Below are positions 30,104 to 38,732 of a stretch of DNA of 64,000 nucleotides, one piece after another. Below the pieces are notes generated by a model. That model saw nothing but the letters and a program-made list of their open reading frames with translations, was not told the origin of the DNA and ran no database searches. Position 1 is the first letter of the stretch. Each line of letters begins with the position of its first letter. A program made the position numbers and the translations under genes. Location of the stretch: contig NZ_CADFEN010000008.1 of assembly GCF_902833145.1 (NCBI RefSeq), forward strand, positions 62,001 through 126,000, given 5' to 3'. This DNA comes from Burkholderia sp. BCC0506 (GTDB taxonomy: Bacteria; Pseudomonadota; Gammaproteobacteria; Burkholderiales; Burkholderiaceae).

Positions 30104-30709
30104 TCAATAGCGAGACAGCTGATTGCCGTTGATCTGCACGCGGTCGCCCGGACGCAGGTTGCCCGGCGACTGCACGTCGAACGAGCGCATCGAGCCGTCG
30201 CTGACCTGCACGTCGATCCGGTAGCTGCTCGGGCCTTGCGCGGCGCCCATTTGCTGGCCGATCTGGTTGCCCGCCACCGCACCGCCGAGCGCGCCGATCA
30301 CGGTCGCCGCATCGCGGCCGTGACCGCGGCCGAACTGGTTGCCCACCAGGCCGCCGACCAGCGCGCCGACGACGGTGCCGGCCACGCCCGACGGGGCGAC
30401 CGAGCTGTTGACCGGCTGGATGTTCGTGACGGTGCCGTATTGCGCGCCGTACGGGTTCGCGTATTGCTGCTGTTGCGGGTTGCCGTACGGGTCATACGGC
30501 TGCGAGCCGTATTGATCGTACGGTTGCTGCTGCACGTAGCCCGGCTGCGAATACGCGGGCTGCGCATAGCCGGGCGTCGCGTATTGCTGCTGCGGATAGC
30601 CCGGCTGCGCGCCGTAGTAGCCCGGCGCGACGCAGGCGGTGAGCGGCAGCGCCGCCACGGCGACGAGCGAGGCGAACAGAACGGTCTTCGTGGAAGGCAT
30701 GCGCATCAT
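30104..30709 (-). CDS. Glycine-zipper outer-membrane lipoprotein
   Basis: 201 residues. A signal peptide with lipobox LTAC (Cys26) is followed by a low-complexity Gln/Tyr/Pro/Gly region of about 65 residues (repeats of the QPGY/TPGYAQP kind). Next is a two-helix glycine zipper (GVAGTVVGALVGGLVGNQFG and ATVIGALGGAVAGNQIG), then a C-terminal strand region. This layout matches the SlyB/YMGG-type envelope lipoproteins, which have envelope-stress roles. It is single and divergent from the amidohydrolases. Confidence 0.88.
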   Translation of the reverse strand: MMRMPSTKTVLFASLVAVAALPLTACVAPGYYGAQPGYPQQQYATPGYAQPAYSQPGYVQQQPYDQYGSQPYDPYGNPQQQQYANPYGAQYGTVTNIQPVNSSVAPSGVAGTVVGALVGGLVGNQFGRGHGRDAATVIGALGGAVAGNQIGQQMGAAQGPSSYRIDVQVSDGSMRSFDVQSPGNLRPGDRVQINGNQLSRY

Positions 30710-31037
30710 GATGTTTCCTGCATCGGCTACGTGTTCGCCGATGGAATCCCGTCACGGGGTGGCGAACTCGGCGTGAGTATAAGGAATGGCCGGATGCGCG
30801 TCCGGTGCGGCCGGGTAACAACGTGTAAAGTCTGTTGCCGCGTAAATCGCCGCTCGGGCGGGCCCGCGCGCCGCACATCGCGAAATCGAATGCGCGGCAT
30901 CGCGACATTTAATTGGCTTCGCGCGGCGGCGTCCGATATCGTGGCCGGGTTCCCTGCCAACGGTCGCGCCGTGCCGGTCGCGGTTCCTTCCCCTGTCCGC
31001 GCCGGTATCGCGCCGCGACCGCCCCACATTCCAAGCC
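30710..31037. other. Divergent promoter region, lipoprotein/amidohydrolases
   Basis: 328 bases without a convincing gene. On the minus strand a TATACT (complement of 30776-30781) could be the -10 box of the lipoprotein gene. The right part should hold the promoter of the amidohydrolase pair. No strong inverted repeat was found. Confidence 0.45.
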
Positions 31038-32237
31038 ATGACCGAACGACTCTTCATCAACGCCCGCGACGCCGGCGGCCAGCCCGTCAATCTCGTCGTC
31101 CGCGACGGCCGCTTCGCCGCGATCGGCGCCCATTGCACCGCCGCGCCCGGCGCGCGGACGATCGACCTCGACGGTCGCGTCGTGCTGCCCGGTTTCGTCG
31201 ACGGCCACATCCATCTGGACAAGAGCTTCGTCGGCGATCGCTGGGTGCCGCACGAACCGGCCGGCTCGCTGCGCGAGCGGCTCGCGGTCGAGAAGCGCCA
31301 GCTCGCGGCCGCGCCGCCGATCGTCGCGCGCGCGAACGCGCTGATCGCGCAGGCCGCCGCGTTCGGCACGATCGCGATGCGCAGCCACGTCGACGTCGAT
31401 GCGACGACGGGCCTGTCGAACCTGCAGGCCGTGATGGCCGCGCGCGAACAATGGCGCGGCATCGTCGACATCGAACTGGTCGCGTTCCCGCAGGCCGGCG
31501 TGATCACGTGCCCGGGCACCGCCGAAATCCTCGACGCCGCCGTGCGCGAAGGTGCGGACGTGGTCGGCGGCATCGATCCGACGACGCTCGACGGCGACGC
31601 GGACGGCCAGCTCGACATCGTGTTCGGCATCGCCGAGAAGCGCGGCGCGAAAATCGACATTCACCTGCACGAGCCGGGCGAAACGGGCATCGCGCAACTG
31701 CTGCGGATCGCGGCGCGCACGCGCGCGGCCGGGCTCGGCGGGCGCGTGAACGTGAGTCATGCGTACGCGCTCGGCCAGGTGAGCGACGACGACGTGCAGC
31801 GCACTGCCGTGGCGCTGGCCGAAGCCGGCGTGTCGATCCTGACGAATGCGCCGGGCGACTGCGCGTTCCCGCCGGTGCAACGGCTGCGCGACGCGGGCGT
31901 GCACGTGTTCGCGGGCAACGACAACATTCGCGACGCGTGGTGGCCGTACGGCAACGGCGACATGCTGCAGCGCGCGATGATGGTCGGCTACCGGTCGGGC
32001 TTCTACACCGACGAAGCGCTCGGCATCGCACTCGACATGGCGACGCACGCCGGCGCACGCGCGCTCGGCAACGCGCACTACGGAATCGCGGTCGGCTGCG
32101 ATGCGAGCTTCGTCGCGGTGCGCGCGCCGAATGCGGCGGCGGCCGTCGCGGGCGTGCCGGCCGAACGCTGGGTATTCCGCCGCGGCGAAAGCGATACGGA
32201 TGCGCCGTTCGCGCCGCCGCTGCGCTTCACGCGCTGA
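31038..32237 (+). CDS. Cytosine-deaminase-like amidohydrolase (copy 1)
   Basis: 399 residues. The single-metal amidohydrolase set is present: GFVDGHIHLDKSF (H-x-H), IDIHLHEPGE (metal His and catalytic Glu), NVSHAYALG (His) and AGNDNIRDAWWPYGNGDML (Asp). The NIRDxWxPYG block is typical of the cytosine deaminase/AtzC group, which deaminates cytosine, isoguanine, ammelide-type rings or related compounds. No permease or cytosine transporter lies nearby, so the substrate is open. It is followed by a diverged second copy. Confidence 0.85.
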   Translation: MTERLFINARDAGGQPVNLVVRDGRFAAIGAHCTAAPGARTIDLDGRVVLPGFVDGHIHLDKSFVGDRWVPHEPAGSLRERLAVEKRQLAAAPPIVARANALIAQAAAFGTIAMRSHVDVDATTGLSNLQAVMAAREQWRGIVDIELVAFPQAGVITCPGTAEILDAAVREGADVVGGIDPTTLDGDADGQLDIVFGIAEKRGAKIDIHLHEPGETGIAQLLRIAARTRAAGLGGRVNVSHAYALGQVSDDDVQRTAVALAEAGVSILTNAPGDCAFPPVQRLRDAGVHVFAGNDNIRDAWWPYGNGDMLQRAMMVGYRSGFYTDEALGIALDMATHAGARALGNAHYGIAVGCDASFVAVRAPNAAAAVAGVPAERWVFRRGESDTDAPFAPPLRFTR

Positions 32238-32302
32238 TCCACCCGACCGACGGCACGGCGCGCCGTGCCCGCGTTGCACTGATCGACCCCATCGGAGCCG
32301 AC

Positions 32303-33481
32303 ATGACGAACCTCCTGATCCGCAATGTCCGCACGAGCGCCGACGCTGCGCTCGATATCCTGATCGAAGGCGATCGCATCGCGCGCGTCGGCCCGTCGCT
32401 CGACGCGCCGGCCGGCTGCGCGGTCGAGGACGGCGCGCTTGCGTTGGCGCTGCCCGGCCTCGTCGAAGGCCACACGCACCTCGACAAGACCCACTGGGGG
32501 ATGCCGTGGTATCGCAACGCGGTCGGGCCGCGCCTCGTCGATCGCATCGAGAACGAACGCCGCTATCGCGCGACGAGCGGCCACGATGCGGGCGCCGCGT
32601 CGCTCGCGCTGGCGCGCGCGTTCCTCGCGGCCGGCACGACGCGCATCCGCACGCACGTCGACGTCGATACCGAAGCCGGGCTGCGCCATCTGCACGGCGT
32701 GCTCGCGACGCGCGAGACGCTGCGCGGGCAGGTCGAGATCCAGATCGTCGCGTTTCCGCAGTCGGGCGTGCTCAAGCGGCCGGGCACGGATGCGCTGTTG
32801 TCCGATGCGCTCGACGCCGGTGCCGACCTGCTCGGCGGGCTCGATCCGTGCGCGATCGAAGGCGACCCGGTCGAGGCGGTGGACGGGCTGTTCGCGATCG
32901 CCGAGCGTCACGGCCGCGGGCTCGATATCCATCTGCACGAGCGCGGATCGATGGGCGCGTACTCGCTCGACCTGATCCTGCAGCGCACGGCCGCGCACGG
33001 GATGCAGGGGAAGGTCACGATCAGCCATGGGTTCTGTCTCGGCGACATCGCCGAGCGCGATGCGCTGCTCGCGCGGATGGCCGGGCTCGGCGTGGCGATC
33101 GTCACGACCGCGCCGGCAGCGGTGCCGGTGCCGCCGGTGGCCGCGTGCCGCGCGGCCGGCGTGACCGTGATCGGCGGCAACGACGGCGTGCGCGACACGT
33201 GGACGCCGTACGGTTCGCCCGACATGCTCGAACGCGCGATGCTGATCGGCATGCGCAACGATTTCCGCCGCGACGATGCGCTCGAGGTCGCGCTCGACTG
33301 CGTGACGCACGGCGCGGCGCGCGGTTGCGGCTTCGCGGATTACGGGCTGCAGCCCGGCAATCGTGCGGACGTCGTGCTCGTCGATGCGCAGACGTTCGCC
33401 GAGGCCGTCGTCGCGCGGCCGGTGCGGCGTCTCGTCGTGTCGTCCGGGAAGATCGTCGCGCGCGACGGCGCGCTGGTCTGA
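32303..33481 (+). CDS. Cytosine-deaminase-like amidohydrolase (copy 2)
   Basis: 392 residues from the ATG at 32303, with GGAG upstream. It has the same fold and motifs as the preceding gene: LVEGHTHLDKTHWGMPW, DIHLHERGSMG, TISHGFCLGD and GGNDGVRDTWTPYGSPDML. In the HLHE loop the residue after Glu is Arg instead of Pro, and the pocket loops differ, so the two probably act on different substrates. The 65-base gap suggests one transcript. Confidence 0.85.
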   Translation: MTNLLIRNVRTSADAALDILIEGDRIARVGPSLDAPAGCAVEDGALALALPGLVEGHTHLDKTHWGMPWYRNAVGPRLVDRIENERRYRATSGHDAGAASLALARAFLAAGTTRIRTHVDVDTEAGLRHLHGVLATRETLRGQVEIQIVAFPQSGVLKRPGTDALLSDALDAGADLLGGLDPCAIEGDPVEAVDGLFAIAERHGRGLDIHLHERGSMGAYSLDLILQRTAAHGMQGKVTISHGFCLGDIAERDALLARMAGLGVAIVTTAPAAVPVPPVAACRAAGVTVIGGNDGVRDTWTPYGSPDMLERAMLIGMRNDFRRDDALEVALDCVTHGAARGCGFADYGLQPGNRADVVLVDAQTFAEAVVARPVRRLVVSSGKIVARDGALV

Positions 33482-33537
33482 GCGCCGCGTCGCGCCGGTA
33501 TGATCGGGTTTTGAGCCGGATGTCCGGGGAGACGACG

Positions 33538-34011
33538 ATGCGACGCACGACCGCGGCACGGGCCGCACGATGGATGGCGGCGGCCCTGTTCGCCGCGACC
33601 GCCGCGCATGCGGTGGCGGGCGGGCCGGCCGATGCGCAACAGGAAGCCAACCGGCGCACGGTGCTCGCGTTCTACGAGAAGGGGTTGAACGAGAAGGATG
33701 CGGACGCGGCGCTCGCATATGTCGGCGATCGCTACGTGCAGCACAACCCGAACGCGGCCGACGGCCGCGAAGGGTTCCGCCAGTTCGTCGCGTTCCTGCG
33801 CGACAAATATCCGCAGTCGCACAGCGAGATCAAGCGCTCGTTCGTCGACGGCGACTACGTGATCCTGCATGTGCACGCGGTGCGCGAACCGGGCACGCGC
33901 GGCAGTGCGATCATGGACATTTTCCGGCTCGAGCACGGCAAGATCGTCGAACACTGGGACGTCAACCAGCCGGTGCCCGAGCAGGCGGCGAACGGCAATA
34001 CGATGTTCTGA
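33538..34011 (+). CDS. Exported SnoaL-like (NTF2-fold) protein
   Basis: 157 residues from the ATG at 33538, preceded by GGGGAG. A signal peptide (about 27 residues, ending AHAVAGG) is followed by a cone-shaped NTF2/SnoaL domain: NRRTVLAFYEKGLNEKDADAALAYVGDRYVQHNP, then DGDYVILHVHAV and DIFRLEHGKIVEHWDVNQPVPE. Proteins of this kind are common small enzymes or binding proteins of unknown role. It follows the amidohydrolase pair on the same strand and is convergent with a LysR gene. Confidence 0.82.
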   Translation: MRRTTAARAARWMAAALFAATAAHAVAGGPADAQQEANRRTVLAFYEKGLNEKDADAALAYVGDRYVQHNPNAADGREGFRQFVAFLRDKYPQSHSEIKRSFVDGDYVILHVHAVREPGTRGSAIMDIFRLEHGKIVEHWDVNQPVPEQAANGNTMF

Positions 34012-34062
34012 CTGGATGGGCGCAGCCCCCCGTGTGCCGCGCTCGTTCGAAGTCCCCTTCGC

Positions 34063-34926
34063 TTACCGCCCTTCGCGTTCCAGCATTGCCGCGAGCGTTT
34101 TCGTCAGCTCGCCGACCATCGGGTCGGCCGTCGGCCGGTGCAGGATCGCGATGTCCATGTTCTCGATCGGCGCGAAGCCCTGCTTCGCGGTCAGCACCAC
34201 ATGTTCGTCCGTCACCACGCGCGCGGGCAGCACGCTGATGCCGAGCCCGTCCGCGACGGCCGCCTGGATGCCGCTCAGGCTCGACGTCGTGAAGCTGATC
34301 CGCCAGCGGCGGCCGCGCTCCTCGATCGCCTTGATCATGTCGTCGCGATAGAGCCCGCGCGGCGGGAACACGACGATCGGCAGCGGATCGAGATCGATCG
34401 ACGGATGCGTCGCGCTGTCGATCCAGCGCAGTTTCTCCGGCCAGCGCACGACCGCCTCGCGGCTGTCGCGCCGCTGCTTGATCAGCACGAGGTCGAGTTC
34501 GCCGCGATCGTACGCGGCGCTGATGTCGCGGCTCAGCCCGCACGTCACTTCGAGCTTCACCTGCGGATGCTCGCGCTTGAATGCCGCGAGCACGTGCGTC
34601 GTGCGGCCCGCCGCGAAATCGTCGGGCACGCCGAGCCGAATCGTCAGCGCGACCGTCGCGCCCGACAGCGCCTCCAGCATCTCGTCGTTCAGCGCGAGCA
34701 TGCGCCGCGCGTAGCTGAGCACCGTCACGCCCGCATCGGTCGGCCGCACGTCGCGCGCGCCGCGGTCGAGCAGGCGATGGCCGGCGATTTCCTCGAGCCG
34801 GCGCACTTTCTGGCTGACCGTCGACTGCGTCGAATGCAGGCGTGCGGAAGCCGTCGTGAAGCTGCCGCAGTCGGCGACCATCACTAGCGCACGCAGCAGG
34901 TCGATGTCGAACAGGGGTCTATTCAT
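34063..34926 (-). CDS. LysR-family transcriptional regulator
   Basis: 287 residues. The N-terminal helix-turn-helix reads DIDLLRALVMVADCGSFTTASARLHSTQSTVSQKVRRLEE, followed by a periplasmic-binding-like effector domain (TIRLGVPDDFAAG; GIQAAVADGLGISVLPA). Its target is not evident. The nearest candidates are the amidohydrolase/SnoaL genes upstream on the other strand, or genes lost with the decayed region to the right. Confidence 0.9.
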   Translation of the reverse strand: MNRPLFDIDLLRALVMVADCGSFTTASARLHSTQSTVSQKVRRLEEIAGHRLLDRGARDVRPTDAGVTVLSYARRMLALNDEMLEALSGATVALTIRLGVPDDFAAGRTTHVLAAFKREHPQVKLEVTCGLSRDISAAYDRGELDLVLIKQRRDSREAVVRWPEKLRWIDSATHPSIDLDPLPIVVFPPRGLYRDDMIKAIEERGRRWRISFTTSSLSGIQAAVADGLGISVLPARVVTDEHVVLTAKQGFAPIENMDIAILHRPTADPMVGELTKTLAAMLEREGR

Positions 34927-35044
34927 TTATGCACTTCTCGGGAATCGGGCATTTCATTTTCGAATGCGTGCGACGACTTTTAACATGGCCGGGCGCCGTG
35001 GGCAATCGCGGTTTCGCCGGACTGGGGGCGGCGTTTTGCGTGGT

Positions 35045-35345
35045 TTTTGAGGCGGATGAAGCGCTCGCAAGCGTCGACCTGAGCAGCGCGAACCGGTGTC
35101 GCGGCACCCGTTGATGCCGGCGGCCGAATGCGGTCATGTCGATACGGTGCGCACGCTGATCGATGCGGGCGTGAACGTCGACCAAGTGAACCGACTCAGC
35201 TGGACCGCCCTGCCGGAGGCGATCGCGTTCGGCGACGGCAGCGAACGGGACGTGCCAGTTGAACGGCTGACGCCACCGCGGCACGCGGCGGCGCGAGTAC
35301 GGGGCGATCGAGCGGGTGCTGTTGGCGGCGGGCGCAGTGGGTTTA
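35045..35345 (+). pseudogene. Decayed ankyrin-repeat gene
   Basis: Three frames in turn encode pieces of an ankyrin-repeat protein: EADEALASVDLSSANR, then PLMPAAECGHVDTVRTLIDAGVNVDQVN, then REYGAIERVLLAAG. At least two frameshifts are needed to join them, and the spacing between the second and third pieces is too short for a full repeat, so bases are also missing. No intact start is left. It abuts the toxin-antitoxin pair, which suggests the patch arrived or was rearranged together. Confidence 0.75.
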
Positions 35346-36032
35346 GCGGCGGCGCGATTTTGGTTCGGGCGTGCCGCCGGGGAGTTTTCGCAGGAATGCG
35401 TCGGCGAGTTCAACACAATAGTCGAACGACGGCGTGTAGCCGAGTGTCCGGAGGTCGTCGAACCGCGGTCGTACGAAGGCGCGATGCTCGTTGAGCAGAC
35501 GCAGAAACGTGTCGCGATGCCGAACGAGGAACGCACCGGCTTCCATCAGGCTTTCCGGCTCTCGCTCGATGACCAGGCACAGATCGAACAGGTCCCGCGC
35601 AGTCGGACGATCGCCGCGGTGCCACATTTTCTTGGCCACGATTTCCGCGGAAGTCTCGACCTTGACGACACGATCCATCAGCGTCCATTCGTCGTAGCCG
35701 GGAGACGTCAGATTCCGGGAGACCACGAAGTCGATTTCGCCGTCGGGCAGCATCAGCTTCACGAACCCGGCGTGTTCCTCATAATTCGACGTGATATCGG
35801 ACGCGGCATCGCTGATGCGGGGATTCACGTACCCGAGATACTGCGGATCGGGTACGAAGATGTCGACGTCTTTGCTGACGCGATGGCCGTGGCGCAGCAT
35901 GAGGACGGTGCCGCCGCCAAATGTCCAGAACGGATGCGACGTGCCATGCTTCCGTATCTCGTCGATCAGTGTCAGTGCATGGTGAAAAAGACCCTGCCAC
36001 GGGCCGCCGGGCAACGTGGATGATGCGGTCAT
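35343..36032 (-). CDS. AbiEii-type nucleotidyltransferase toxin
   Basis: 229 residues from the ATG at 36032 (an ATG at 36038 lies too close to the ribosome site). It belongs to the nucleotidyltransferase AbiEii/AbiGii (DUF1814) family: FGGGTVLMLRHGHRVSKDVDIFVPD gives the G-G…D-x-D polymerase-beta-like motif, and EIDFVVSRNLTSP supplies the third acidic residue. Family toxins modify tRNA or nucleotides and act in abortive infection or plasmid upkeep. Its start overlaps the antitoxin stop by four bases. Confidence 0.82.
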   Translation of the reverse strand: MTASSTLPGGPWQGLFHHALTLIDEIRKHGTSHPFWTFGGGTVLMLRHGHRVSKDVDIFVPDPQYLGYVNPRISDAASDITSNYEEHAGFVKLMLPDGEIDFVVSRNLTSPGYDEWTLMDRVVKVETSAEIVAKKMWHRGDRPTARDLFDLCLVIEREPESLMEAGAFLVRHRDTFLRLLNEHRAFVRPRFDDLRTLGYTPSFDYCVELADAFLRKLPGGTPEPKSRRR

Positions 36033-36508
36033 GCCCATACCTCCCGATACAGATGAAGCTCCTTCGACCAAGCGGCAAGATTTTTCCAGATGGTCCGAAG
36101 CGGGGTGCCCGAGCGTTCGGCGGCTTCCTCGGCCGCCTTCACCACGACAGGCAGTGGCACCTCGTCCAGGATGACGGAGAACTGTGATTCGTATCCCTCC
36201 GGAATTCGTCCGGTGGTCAACGCATCGGCCAGCAGTCGTTCGGTCAGTTCACCCTTGTAGCTGACGTTCGCGCTCACGACGGCTTTGTAAAGACCGTTTT
36301 GAGCCTGTCGCGGAAGTGCCAGAAGTTCAATGCCGAGCACACTGAGCAACGGGATGAGCTTGTTGATACCGAGATCCTTCACCTTGCCGGCTTCGAGCTG
36401 GTTGACGGTAAGGCGAGACAACCCGGCGAGCTTGGCAAGTTGCGCCTGCGTGAGGTCGAGTTCGGCCCGCCGTTTCGCGACGGCCTGTCCGATTTCATAG
36501 AGTTGCAT
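36029..36508 (-). CDS. Xre-family antitoxin of the AbiEii-type pair
   Basis: 159 residues. An N-terminal Cro/C1 helix-turn-helix (YEIGQAVAKRRAELDLTQAQLAKLAGLSRLTVNQLEAGKVKD) is followed by a C-terminal part without a recognised domain (VVSANVSYKGELTERLLADALTTGRIPEGYE; TIWKNLAAWSKELHLYREVWA). It is directly upstream of and overlaps the nucleotidyltransferase gene, so it should neutralise the toxin and repress the pair. This differs from classic AbiEi antitoxins, which carry a winged-helix domain. Confidence 0.82.
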   Translation of the reverse strand: MQLYEIGQAVAKRRAELDLTQAQLAKLAGLSRLTVNQLEAGKVKDLGINKLIPLLSVLGIELLALPRQAQNGLYKAVVSANVSYKGELTERLLADALTTGRIPEGYESQFSVILDEVPLPVVVKAAEEAAERSGTPLRTIWKNLAAWSKELHLYREVWA

Positions 36509-36972
36509 GGCGACCTCCCGACGAAGGTGGGGTGCTCTTGAATGTAAGCTATATCTTACATCTTGAGACGCGAGACCGGTGTTGAAAAATTCCGTCGCAG
36601 TATAGGTCGCGTTGCCGGCAGGTTCTCTGGAATTGTCGGAAACACGTCGCCGCGGTGGCCGGTGTAGATCCCTTCCTCTCGCTGACATCCGGAAAACGCA
36701 TTCCGGGTCAGGTGTGGATCGCGCAGGGTAAACACCCGAAAATTCCCGGAAAAGCCTGCAATGGAGCATCACCCCGCCTCCTCGGTTTCGATCTTCCATC
36801 AATCCGGCGCCCTCCGGCGTTTCCCCCGCTTGCGCTCGGAAATTGAGCGGTCTAGACTGCATCGCAGTTTCATCGAAGTCCCCGTCTTTCGCGCCCCGCG
36901 CCGGCCTCCCGTCGCGGCGCCTCCCCCGGACGCCGGCGTCGCCCGCCGCGTCGAGACTTTCAAGGACATGCC
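36509..36972. other. Intergenic region between the toxin-antitoxin pair and the ABC binding protein
   Basis: 464 bases without a supported gene. It holds the antitoxin operator at its left end and should hold the promoter of the substrate-binding-protein gene at its right end. A short open frame across 36655-36846 has no family features and no ribosome site. Confidence 0.5.
36542..36561. promoter_or_regulatory. Inverted repeat in the antitoxin promoter
   Basis: ATGTAAG-N6-CTTACAT, a perfect 7-6-7 repeat, lies 34 bases upstream of the antitoxin start, where a -10/-35 region is expected. This is the typical place for an Xre antitoxin to bind and autoregulate. It is one of the most AT-rich spots nearby. 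Confidence 0.7.
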
Positions 36973-37776
36973 ATGCACCGCACCGCAAAGCTCCTCGTCA
37001 CCGCGCTGGCGTTCGCGCCGCTCGTGTCGTTCGCGCAGGACACGTCGACGATCCGCTGGGGTATCGACCCCACGTATCCGCCGTTCGAGGCGAAGCAGCC
37101 CGACGGCTCGCTGGCCGGTTTCGACATCGACCTGCGCAATGCGATCTGCGAGCAGTTGCATGCGAAGTGCGTGTGGGTCGAACAGGGCTTCGACGGGATG
37201 ATCCCGGCGCTGCGCGCGCGCAAGTTCGACGTGATCATGTCCGCGATGACGGCCACCGACGAACGGCTCAAGCAGATCGACTTCTCGAACAAGCTGTATG
37301 CGTCGCCTGGCGCACTCGTCGCGCCGGTCGGCTCGAAGCTGCTGCCGACCGCCGCGTCGCTCGCCGGCAAGCGAGTCGGGATCGACCAGGGCACGACGCA
37401 GGAGGCGTACGCGAAGGCCGAATGGGCGACCAAGGGCGTGACGATCGTCTCGTACCAGAACCAGGACCAGGTGTACCAGGATCTCGTCAACGGCCGCCTC
37501 GACGCAACCTTCCAGGACAAGACGCAGGCCGGCTACTCGTTCCTGAAGACGCCGCGCGGCAAGGGCTACGCGTTCGCCGGGCCGGACGTGACCGACGCGC
37601 GGATCACCGGCTACGGCGTCGCGATGGGCATACGCAAGGGCGACGCCGACATGAAGAAGCGGCTGAACGACGCGATCGTCGCGATTCGCGCGAACGGCAC
37701 GTACCAGAAGATCGCCGCGAAATACTTCGACTTCGATATCTACGGCGCGAAGCAGCAGCTGACTTCGGCGCCGTGA
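36973..37776 (+). CDS. Periplasmic amino-acid-binding protein (histidine/lysine/arginine type)
   Basis: 267 residues. A signal peptide ending VSFAQ is followed by a class II bacterial SBP_bac_3 fold: IRWGIDPTYPPFEAKQPDGSLAGFDIDLRNAICEQLHAKC, then DGMIPALRARKFDVIMSAMTATDER and RVGIDQGTTQEAY. This is close to the HisJ/ArgT binding proteins. No permease or ATPase gene is adjacent, so it must use a channel encoded elsewhere or serve as a sensor. It is followed by a PhyH dioxygenase and a convergent HutC-type regulator. Confidence 0.88.
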   Translation: MHRTAKLLVTALAFAPLVSFAQDTSTIRWGIDPTYPPFEAKQPDGSLAGFDIDLRNAICEQLHAKCVWVEQGFDGMIPALRARKFDVIMSAMTATDERLKQIDFSNKLYASPGALVAPVGSKLLPTAASLAGKRVGIDQGTTQEAYAKAEWATKGVTIVSYQNQDQVYQDLVNGRLDATFQDKTQAGYSFLKTPRGKGYAFAGPDVTDARITGYGVAMGIRKGDADMKKRLNDAIVAIRANGTYQKIAAKYFDFDIYGAKQQLTSAP

Positions 37777-37807
37777 CCCCGTCACTCATTCGATCGACAG
37801 GCATACC

Positions 37808-38656
37808 ATGACGAGTATCCGGGATCGCGTCGCGCAAGCCGTGACGCCCGAACTGATCGCCGCGTTCCGCGAGGACGGCGCGGTCTGCATCAAGGGCATC
37901 TTTTCGCCTGACGAAGTGGCCGCGCTGCGGGCCGGCATCGACGCGAACCTCGCGCAGCCGAGCGAACGCGCGAAAGTCGCGAGCCGCCCCGACGATCCGG
38001 GCTGGTTCTTCGAGGATTTCTGCAACTGGCGGCACAACGACGCGTATCGCGACTTCATCGTGCGCTCGCCGGCGCCGTCGGTCGCCGCCGCGCTGATGGG
38101 CACGCAGACGGTGCGGCTGCATCACGACCACCTGCTCGTGAAGGAGCCCGGCACGCGGCAGCGCACGCCGTGGCACCAGGATCAGCCGTACTACGACATC
38201 GAAGGCGACGACAACGTCAGCATGTGGATTCCGGTCGATCCGGTGCCGCTCGAATCGACGCTGGAATTCGTCGCGGGCTCGCACCGTGGGCCGTGGCTGA
38301 TGCCGCGCACGTTCATGGACAAGGAAGCGAAGTGGTTTCCGGAAGGCAGCCTCGCCGACCTGCCCGATATCGAAGCCGATCGCGCGGCGTTCCCGATCCG
38401 CCACTGGGCGCTCGAACCGGGCGACATGGTGTGCTTCCGGATGCTGACGCTGCACGCGTCGGGCGGCACGCGGAACCGCCGGCGCGCGTTCTCGATCCGC
38501 TTCGTCGGCGACGATATCCGTCACGCGCCGCGGCGCTGGAAGACGTCGCCGGATTTCCCCGGGCTCGCGGCGCAACTGGCCGACGGCGCGCCGCTCGATC
38601 ATCCGTTGTTTCCGGTCGTGTGGTCGCGCGACGCGGGGCAGGTTGACGCGATCTGA
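37808..38656 (+). CDS. Phytanoyl-CoA dioxygenase (PhyH) family protein
   Basis: 282 residues, an Fe(II)/2-oxoglutarate dioxygenase. Iron ligands are His123 and Asp125 (TPWHQDQPYY) and His216 (MLTLHASGG); Arg226 or a neighbour in RNRRRAFS is placed to bind 2-oxoglutarate. It would hydroxylate an organic substrate. Co-orientation with an amino-acid-binding protein 31 bases upstream hints at an amino acid or betaine substrate. No start ambiguity: the ATG opens the family N-terminus. Confidence 0.86.
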   Translation: MTSIRDRVAQAVTPELIAAFREDGAVCIKGIFSPDEVAALRAGIDANLAQPSERAKVASRPDDPGWFFEDFCNWRHNDAYRDFIVRSPAPSVAAALMGTQTVRLHHDHLLVKEPGTRQRTPWHQDQPYYDIEGDDNVSMWIPVDPVPLESTLEFVAGSHRGPWLMPRTFMDKEAKWFPEGSLADLPDIEADRAAFPIRHWALEPGDMVCFRMLTLHASGGTRNRRRAFSIRFVGDDIRHAPRRWKTSPDFPGLAAQLADGAPLDHPLFPVVWSRDAGQVDAI

Positions 38657-38670
38657 TCCGACGTAACGAA

Positions 38671-38705
38671 CACGGCGGCCGTTTCATCACGAAACGGCCG
38701 CCGTG
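38671..38705. terminator. Strong hairpin between convergent PhyH and HutC genes
   Basis: CACGGCGGCCGTTTC pairs with GAAACGGCCGCCGTG, a perfect 15-bp stem with a 5-base loop followed by CGTTT. It stands between the two convergent stop codons and could end transcription from both sides. Confidence 0.65.
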
Positions 38706-38732
38706 CGTTTGGCGCATGCGTGCGCCGACGGA

